From: Streptomyces finlayi
Lineage (GTDB): Bacteria; Actinomycetota; Actinomycetes; Streptomycetales; Streptomycetaceae
Reading direction: 5' to 3'
Length of the DNA stretch: 64,000 nt
NCBI RefSeq assembly: GCF_014216315.1
Contig: NZ_CP045702.1
Span: 1,426,001-1,490,000 of the forward strand
The notes below the pieces were generated by a model. It saw nothing but the letters and a program-made list of their open reading frames with translations. It had not been told where the DNA came from and searched no databases. This document shows positions 59,245 to 64,000 of this stretch, one piece after another. Position 1 is the stretch's first letter. Each line of letters begins with the position of its first letter. The translations under genes were made by a program, and so were the position numbers.

Positions 59245-61293
59245 TCAGCCCTTACCGGTGGGCTCCTTCTGTTTCCGTTCCACGGGGCCTCGGCGCACCG
59301 ATCCCGGGGCGTTCCATTCCGCCCGCTTCCTCGCCCGCTTCCTCGCGGCCACGGACGACTCCAGCTGGTAAGGCACGGACGTCACCATGACCCCCGGCGT
59401 GAACAGCAGCCTGCCCTTAAGCCGCAGTGCGCTCTGGTTGTGGAGCAGGTGCTCGTACCAGTGCCCGACGACGTACTCCGGGATGTAGACGCTGACCACG
59501 TCGCGCGGGCTCTCCCGGCGCAGGCCCTTCACGTATTCGATGACCGGGCGGGTCACCTCCCGGTAGGGCGAGTCGAGGATCTTCAGCGGCACGTTGATGC
59601 CGCGCCGCTCCCACTCCTCCTTGAGCGTCCTGGTCTCGTCCGCGTCGACACTGACGGACAGCGCCTCCAGCCGGTGGGAACGGATCAGCTGCGCGTACGC
59701 CAGGGCGCGCAGTGTGGGCCGGTGGAGCTTGGAGACCAGCACGATCGAGTGGACCCGCGACGGCCGGACCATCTCGTCGGACGGCGTCTCGTCGGCGGCG
59801 ATCTCCTCGGTCACACGGTCGTAGTGTTTACGGATCGCGGTCATCGTCCCGTAGAAGATCACCATGCCGAGCAGGGCGACCCAGGCTCCGTGGGTGAACT
59901 TCGTCGCGAGGACGACCACGAGGACGAGGCCGGTGAAGAAGGCGCCGAAGGTGTTGATCGCACGGGAGCGCATCATGTGGCGGCGGGCGGCGGGGTCCTT
60001 CTCGGTCCGCAGATGACGGTTCCAGTGCCGGACCATGCCGGTCTGGCTGAGAGTGAAGGACACGAAGACGCCGACGATGTAGAGCTGGATCAGCTTCGTC
60101 GAGTCGGCGCCGTAGACCCAGACCAGCAGGACCGCCGCACCGGCCAGCAGCACGATGCCGTTGGAGAAGGCGAGCCGGTCACCGCGGGTGTGCAACTGGC
60201 GCGGCAGGTAACGGTCCTGGGCGAGGATCGAGCCGAGCAGCGGGAAGCCGTTGTACGCGGTGTTGGCGGCCAGGAAGAGGACGAGCGCGGTGGCCGCGGC
60301 GAGGACCACGAAGAGGAAGGTCCCGTCACCGAAGACCGCGGCCGCGACCTGGGAGATCACCGGGTCCTGGACGAAGCTCTCGCCGACCGCGACGCCGTCG
60401 CGGATCAGGTCCTTCGCCGGGTGCTCGGCCATCTTCACGTCGGTGGCCATGGCCAGCCCGATGATGCCGCAGAACATGGTGACGGCCAGCAGGCCCATCA
60501 TCGCGAGGGTCGTCGCGGCGTTCTTGCTCTTCGGCTTGCGGAAGGCGGGCACACCGTTGCTGATCGCCTCGACGCCGGTCAGCGCCGCACAGCCGGAGGA
60601 GAACGCCCGCAGGAGCAGGAAGACCAGGGCGAAACCGGCCAGCCCCTGGTGTTCCGCCTTGATCTCCAGTTCCGAGGTCGGGGCGTGCATGGTGTCACCG
60701 AGCACGAGCCCCCGGTACGCGCCCCACAGGATCATCAGGAAGACGCCGACCACGAAGAGGTACGTCGGAATGGCGAAGAACCTGCCGGATTCCTTGACGC
60801 CCCGAAGGTTCATCACCGTCAGCAGCACGATCGCCCCGACGGCGACGGGAACCTTGTGCTCGACGACGAACGGGATCGCCGAGCCGAGGTTCTCCACACC
60901 GGAGGAGATCGACACGGCGACGGTCAGGACGTAGTCGACGAGCAGTGCGCTGGCGACCGTGAGCCCGGCCTTGGGTCCCAGGTTGGTGTTGGCGACCTCG
61001 TAGTCGCCGCCGCCGCTCGGGTACGCACGCACGTTCTGCCGGTAGGAGGCGACGACCGTGAACATGAGCACCACGACGGCGAGCGCGATCCACGGGCTGA
61101 AGTGATAGGCCGACACACCCGCGATGGACAGCACGAGGAGGACTTCTCCGGGTGCGTACGCCACCGAGGACAGCGGGTCGGATGCGAAGACAGGGAGCGC
61201 GATGCGTTTGGGGAGGAGCGTTTCTCCCAGATTGTCGCTGCGCAGCGCCCGGCCGATCAGGATCCGTTTGGGCACGTCGGTCAGTTTGGACAC
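59245..61293 (-). CDS. APC-superfamily permease, KimA/YdaO-like potassium importer
   Basis: About 682 aa. Opens SKLTDVPKRILIGRALRSDN, LPKRIALPVFASDPLSSVAY, the characteristic start of the KimA/YdaO group, followed by about 12 transmembrane helices and a C-terminal cytoplasmic ~200-residue domain (VHSIVLVSKLHRPTLRALAYAQLI). B. subtilis KimA is a proton-coupled high-affinity K+ importer. A potassium role is supported here by two TrkA genes 1.5 kb away. GTG 61293 is chosen: a TACGAT -10-like box lies about 7 nt upstream, suggesting a leaderless mRNA, and upstream residues are not conserved. Confidence 0.85.
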   Translation of the reverse strand: MSKLTDVPKRILIGRALRSDNLGETLLPKRIALPVFASDPLSSVAYAPGEVLLVLSIAGVSAYHFSPWIALAVVVLMFTVVASYRQNVRAYPSGGGDYEVANTNLGPKAGLTVASALLVDYVLTVAVSISSGVENLGSAIPFVVEHKVPVAVGAIVLLTVMNLRGVKESGRFFAIPTYLFVVGVFLMILWGAYRGLVLGDTMHAPTSELEIKAEHQGLAGFALVFLLLRAFSSGCAALTGVEAISNGVPAFRKPKSKNAATTLAMMGLLAVTMFCGIIGLAMATDVKMAEHPAKDLIRDGVAVGESFVQDPVISQVAAAVFGDGTFLFVVLAAATALVLFLAANTAYNGFPLLGSILAQDRYLPRQLHTRGDRLAFSNGIVLLAGAAVLLVWVYGADSTKLIQLYIVGVFVSFTLSQTGMVRHWNRHLRTEKDPAARRHMMRSRAINTFGAFFTGLVLVVVLATKFTHGAWVALLGMVIFYGTMTAIRKHYDRVTEEIAADETPSDEMVRPSRVHSIVLVSKLHRPTLRALAYAQLIRSHRLEALSVSVDADETRTLKEEWERRGINVPLKILDSPYREVTRPVIEYVKGLRRESPRDVVSVYIPEYVVGHWYEHLLHNQSALRLKGRLLFTPGVMVTSVPYQLESSVAARKRARKRAEWNAPGSVRRGPVERKQKEPTGKG

Positions 61294-61418
61294 GCAGAGG
61301 ATCGTATGCGTTGCGTAGGAATGCCGATGAGGCACCACCCCACCAAAGCGGAACAATCCCCCCTATTTTCTGGTTTCAGGCAGAGAACTGCACTCAATCT
61401 TTAACGTCTTCCTTGCAC

Positions 61419-61755
61419 TCATCCTTCCGCGAAGAGCGCGCTGTATCCGTTGAGCGCGGGCTGCCCGCCGAGATGGGCGTAGAGGACGGTGGCGTCGCGG
61501 GCGATCTCCCCGCGCGCGACCAGGTCGGCCATGCCCGCCATCGACTTCCCCTCGTACACCGGGTCGGTGACCATGCCCTCGGTCCGCGCGGCCAGCCGCA
61601 TCGCGTCGAGAGTGGCCTCGTCGGGGATGCCGTACGTACCCCCGTGGTAACGCTCGTCGAGTTCGATGTCCGCCACGGTGAGCTCGCGCCGGACCCCGAA
61701 GAAGGAGGGGGTAGCGCTCGTACGAGGCCATGCCGGCCGGAGAGGTCGTCGTCAC
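61419..61755 (-). pseudogene. acdS: ACC deaminase gene with large internal deletion
   Basis: The minus strand starts ASYERYPLL, the N-terminus of 1-aminocyclopropane-1-carboxylate deaminase, then jumps (with a frame change) to VADIELDERYHGGTYGIPDE and GKSMAGMADLVARGEIARDA, LYAHLGGQPALNGYSALF, the C-terminal end. About 220 residues, including the PLP lysine, are missing. The full-length enzyme splits the plant ethylene precursor ACC into ammonia and 2-oxobutanoate. The remaining 3' end has an intact stop. The adjacent GntR gene was probably its regulator. Confidence 0.75.
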
Positions 61756-61852
61756 GGAAGCTCCTTGCGGTCTCGGGGTGGGCAGGAGGGGAACGGGCAG
61801 GGCAGGCGCTCAGGCGCTCAGGCGCCCAGGCAGGGAACGGTCAGGTCAAAGA

Positions 61853-62512
61853 TCAGGGAGCCGGCGACTCGTCCGCGAGCTCCACCAGCACGCGCCAGAT
61901 CTCCGCCGTGATCAGGGAAGCCGCCTCCGCGTCGCCCCCGGCGCAGGCGTCGATGAGCTGGTCGTGCAGTGCGGCCGAACCGTGCGCCGCACTCGCCGTG
62001 CCGAACCGACGCCACTCCAGACGGCGGATCAGAGGGGTGTAGCGCTCGACCGTGGCGGCGACCGCGCGGTTGCCGCAGGCGGCGACGAGCACGTCGTGCA
62101 GCTCGTCGTCGGCGCGCAGCGCGGCGGCGGTGTCGCCCTCGGCGGCGGCCGCCCTGAACCGGTCGTTCGCGGCCCGCATCGCCACGATGTCCGTCTCCGT
62201 GAGGTGCGGGACCGCGCTGCGGGCGGCCAGTTCCTGCATCGCGCGAACGACGGCCGCGGCGTCCCGGACGTCACGCGGGACGAGCCGGGTGACTCGGGTG
62301 TAACTCTGCGGCTTGCTCTCCACGAGCCCCTCGCCCGCGAGCCGGGACAGCGCGTCGCGGACGGGCGCCCGGGAGAGCCCGAGGCGTTCGGCGAGTTCGC
62401 CGTCACGGACGGACGTTCCGGGTGGGATGTCACCGCGGACGATGGCGTCGCGAATGGCTTCGTACGCGGTGTCCCGCAGCAGGGTCCGTCTGCCGGGCCG
62501 GAGGGTCTCCAT
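61853..62512 (-). CDS. GntR family (FadR-type) regulator
   Basis: About 219 aa. Winged helix: RDTAYEAIRDAIVRGDIPPG, DGELAERLGLSRAPVRDALSRLAGEGLVES, then an FCD ligand domain (MQELAARSAVPHLTETDIVAMRAANDRF ... DDELHDVLVAACGNRAV). It lies just upstream of, and codirectional with, the acdS remnant, the usual arrangement of an acdS regulator. An inverted repeat GACAT-N5-ATGTC sits immediately before the start codon and suggests autoregulation. The start is probably leaderless. Confidence 0.9.
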   Translation of the reverse strand: METLRPGRRTLLRDTAYEAIRDAIVRGDIPPGTSVRDGELAERLGLSRAPVRDALSRLAGEGLVESKPQSYTRVTRLVPRDVRDAAAVVRAMQELAARSAVPHLTETDIVAMRAANDRFRAAAAEGDTAAALRADDELHDVLVAACGNRAVAATVERYTPLIRRLEWRRFGTASAAHGSAALHDQLIDACAGGDAEAASLITAEIWRVLVELADESPAP

Positions 62513-62517
62513 GAACT

Positions 62518-62532
62518 GACATGTTAGATGTC
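62518..62532. promoter_or_regulatory. GntR-type operator at the regulator's own start
   Basis: GACAT-GTTAG-ATGTC, 5-bp inverted arms with a 5-bp centre, 5-20 bp upstream of ATG 62512. On the minus strand TAACAT within it can serve as the -10 box, so binding would block the gene's own promoter. Confidence 0.65.
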
Positions 62533-62645
62533 TGTGTTCCTGTACTCAAGAGTCCGGACACAGCGCGGGCGGAGTGCGGGCAGCGGCCGGGAACCCGGGG
62601 CACACTCGGATGAGGCGGCCGGTGCGTTGCGGCATAAGCTCAATC

Positions 62646-62678
62646 CCGGGCAACGCCGAAGGCCGTTGCCCGGTTGTT
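62646..62678 (+). terminator. Terminator-like hairpin in the trkA leader
   Basis: CCGGGCAACG (62646-62655) pairs perfectly with CGTTGCCCGG (62664-62673) over CCGAAGGC and is followed by TTGTTT. This looks like an intrinsic terminator 83 bp before the trkA start, where no upstream plus-strand gene ends. It could be an attenuator for trkA or the end of a small transcript. Confidence 0.6.
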
Positions 62679-62760
62679 TGCCCGGCAAGCTGAGAAAGAA
62701 GTGTGACCAGGGTGTTTTCGCAGGTCAGCGGGATGACCAGGACGGCGAGGTAGGCGCAAG

Positions 62761-63429
62761 GTGCACATCGTCATCATGGGTTGCGGGCGAGTCGGAGCCG
62801 CTCTCGCGCAGACCCTGGAGAAGCAGGGACACACGGTCGCCGTGATCGACCGCGACCCCACCGCGTTCCGTCGCCTGGGTTCCGGGTTCGGCGGCCGTCG
62901 GGTCACCGGGGTCGGGTTCGACCAGGACACCCTCCGCGAGGCCGGGATCGAAGAGGCCGGTGCGTTCGCCGCGGTGAGCAGTGGCGACAACTCCAACATC
63001 ATCGCGGCCCGCGTGGCCCGCGAGATGTTCGCCATCGAGAACGTCGCCGCCCGGATCTACGACCCGCGGCGTGCCGAGGTCTACCAGCGCCTCGGCATCC
63101 CCACCGTGGCCACCGTCCGCTGGACCGCGGACCAGATGCTGCGGCGGCTGCTGCCGTCCGGCGCCGAGCCGCTGTGGCGCGACCCGAGTGGTGGTGTGCA
63201 GCTCGCCGAGGTGCACACCACCTCCTCGTGGATCGGCCACAAAATCAGCACGCTCCAGGAGCAGACAGGCGTCCGCGTGGCGTTCCTCACCCGTCTGGGT
63301 GAAGCGATCCTGCCGACGTCGCAGACGGTCCTGCAGGAGAGCGACCTGGTCCACGTGATGATGCGTACGGACGAGATCGCGAAGGTCGAGGCGGCCTTCG
63401 CCGAGGGCCCGGAAGAAGGCGGTCACTGA
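62761..63429 (+). CDS. trkA: TrkA-N domain potassium uptake regulator (first of pair)
   Basis: About 222 aa cytoplasmic RCK protein. The Rossmann nucleotide-binding motif is MGCGRVGAALAQTLEKQGH with VIDRDP at the second strand, followed by VTGVGFDQDTL and GDNSNIIAARVAREMF. A C-terminal TrkA-C domain follows. RCK proteins gate Trk/Ktr-type potassium channels by binding NAD(H) or nucleotides. GTG 62761 has GAGG about 10 nt upstream. Its stop overlaps the start of the second TrkA gene (TGATG). In actinomycetes this CeoB/CeoC-like pair is conserved. Confidence 0.9.
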   Translation: MHIVIMGCGRVGAALAQTLEKQGHTVAVIDRDPTAFRRLGSGFGGRRVTGVGFDQDTLREAGIEEAGAFAAVSSGDNSNIIAARVAREMFAIENVAARIYDPRRAEVYQRLGIPTVATVRWTADQMLRRLLPSGAEPLWRDPSGGVQLAEVHTTSSWIGHKISTLQEQTGVRVAFLTRLGEAILPTSQTVLQESDLVHVMMRTDEIAKVEAAFAEGPEEGGH

Positions 63430-64000
63430 TGCGCGTGTCGATTGCCGGGGCGGGGGCGGTGGGCCGCTCCATCGCGGCCGAACTGCTGGAGAACGGGCAC
63501 GAGGTGCTGCTGATCGACAAGGCGCCGACCGCCATCTCGGTGGAGCGGGTTCCGATGGCCGAGTGGCTGCTCGCGGACGCCTGCGAGATCACCTCCCTGG
63601 ACGAGGCCGCCCTCCAGCGGTGCAACGTCGTGATCGCCGCGACCGGCGACGACAAGGTCAACCTGGTCGTCTCGCTGCTCGCGAAGACCGAGTACGGCGT
63701 GCCGAGGGTCGTCGCCCGGGTGAACAACCCGAAGAACGAGTGGCTGTTCAACGAGTCCTGGGGCGTCGACGTCGCGGTCTCCACACCGCGGCTGATGTCG
63801 GCCCTGGTCGAGGAGGCGGTGAGCGTCGGCGACCTGGTCCGACTGCTGCGCTTCAGCCACGGCGACGCAAACCTGGTCGAGCTGACGCTGCCCCCGGAGT
63901 CGGCGCTCGCCGGCACCCGGGTCGGCGACGTGGCGTGGCCGGAGGACACCTCGCTGGTCACGATCATCCGCGGCACGCGCGTCCTCACGCCGAACGTCGA
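63429..64000 (+). CDS. trkA: TrkA-N domain potassium uptake regulator (second of pair, 3' end outside window)
   Basis: At least 190 aa; cut by the window end. N-terminal Rossmann motif AGAGAVGRSIAAELLENGHEV, then LIDKAP, LLADACEITSLDEAALQRCNVVIAATGDDKVNLVVSLLAKTEYG and VARVNNPKNEWLF, and the start of the TrkA-C domain (LVELTLPPESALAGTRVGDV). ATG 63429 overlaps the first trkA stop, so the two are translated together and probably form a hetero-octameric RCK ring. The KimA-like permease gene nearby may be a functional partner. Confidence 0.9.
   Translation, partial: MRVSIAGAGAVGRSIAAELLENGHEVLLIDKAPTAISVERVPMAEWLLADACEITSLDEAALQRCNVVIAATGDDKVNLVVSLLAKTEYGVPRVVARVNNPKNEWLFNESWGVDVAVSTPRLMSALVEEAVSVGDLVRLLRFSHGDANLVELTLPPESALAGTRVGDVAWPEDTSLVTIIRGTRVLTPNV

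Noticed and set aside
57802..61404. 1200-codon plus-strand open frame opposite the RNA methyltransferase and permease genes
   Set aside because: His/Asp/Val/Gly-biased antisense shadow; the minus-strand genes carry all conserved motifs.
62530..62760. c-di-AMP (ydaO) riboswitch upstream of trkA
   Set aside because: The characteristic conserved core of that riboswitch was not found; only a simple hairpin is present.
1..64000. CRISPR arrays, rRNA operons, attachment sites flanked by tRNA, replication origin
   Set aside because: No regularly spaced repeats, rRNA sequence, tRNA with adjacent integrase or DnaA-box cluster was seen anywhere in the window.

Overview
The window is about 70% G+C, and its genes show the codon bias and family content of Streptomyces: an XRE (DUF5753) regulator with a DUF397 partner, RsbW-like ATPases, SpoIIE-type phosphatases, ricin-lectin (CBM13) secreted xylanolytic enzymes and WXG100 remnants. 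It reads as a Streptomyces (or very close actinomycete) chromosome. No rRNA, tRNA or CRISPR array was recognised. All calls come from reading the sequence; no database search was run.

Layout. 0-10.5 kb: a universal stress protein cut by the window start, an RsbW-like ATPase, an Lrp/AsnC regulator beside a dimethylarginine hydrolase-ornithine aminotransferase pair, a secreted beta-propeller protein, a SpoIIE-type phosphatase split by an apparent frameshift, and an ABC exporter with a TetR regulator and a likely operator. 10.8-32.5 kb: a defence-type island on the minus strand encoding, in transcription order, a Ser/Thr kinase, a SNF2-like helicase, a 1852-aa adenine-methylase-like protein, a 2353-aa DUF1998-type helicase with a C-terminal nuclease-like region, and an SF1 helicase whose start overlaps the preceding stop. 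It resembles class 1 DISARM (drmD, drmMI, drmA/drmB) but has no recognisable drmC, adds a kinase and an SF1 helicase, and appears to carry drmA and drmB functions in one polypeptide. A plus-strand XRE-DUF397 pair, with a decayed ATPase gene beside it, sits inside the island.

32.9-37.2 kb: divergent secreted GH62 arabinofuranosidase and GH10 xylanase genes, both with CBM13 lectin modules, and an intergenic region with operator-like palindromes. 37.4-40.2 kb: TetR regulator, DHA2-type MFS exporter and SGNH hydrolase. 40.2-43.7 kb: transposase and group II intron-like debris around a RibD/DHFR-fold protein and a convincing heliorhodopsin. 43.7-46.2 kb: metallo-beta-lactamase-fold hydrolase and type B carboxylesterase.

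46.4-57.2 kb is a scar zone with many broken genes: a frameshifted PucR-type regulator abutting a STAND NTPase-WD40 gene that is cut at both ends, two divergent WXG100/ESX genes cut on both sides of their shared promoter region, a DegT aminotransferase scrap, a decayed TetR copy next to an MMPL exporter that still has an intact TetR nearby, and an RNase A-like toxin-domain protein with a CdiI-type immunity gene. 57.7-64.0 kb looks like core chromosome: TrmA/RlmD-type RNA methyltransferase, KimA-like permease, an ACC deaminase pseudogene, a GntR regulator, and two TrkA potassium-regulator genes, the second cut by the window end.

Functionally, the island is the best candidate for a multi-gene antiphage system. 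The xylan-degrading pair would act together on arabinoxylan outside the cell. The KimA-like permease and TrkA proteins suggest a potassium-homeostasis locus. Several genes appear to be leaderless, with a -10-like box 7-9 nt before the start codon.
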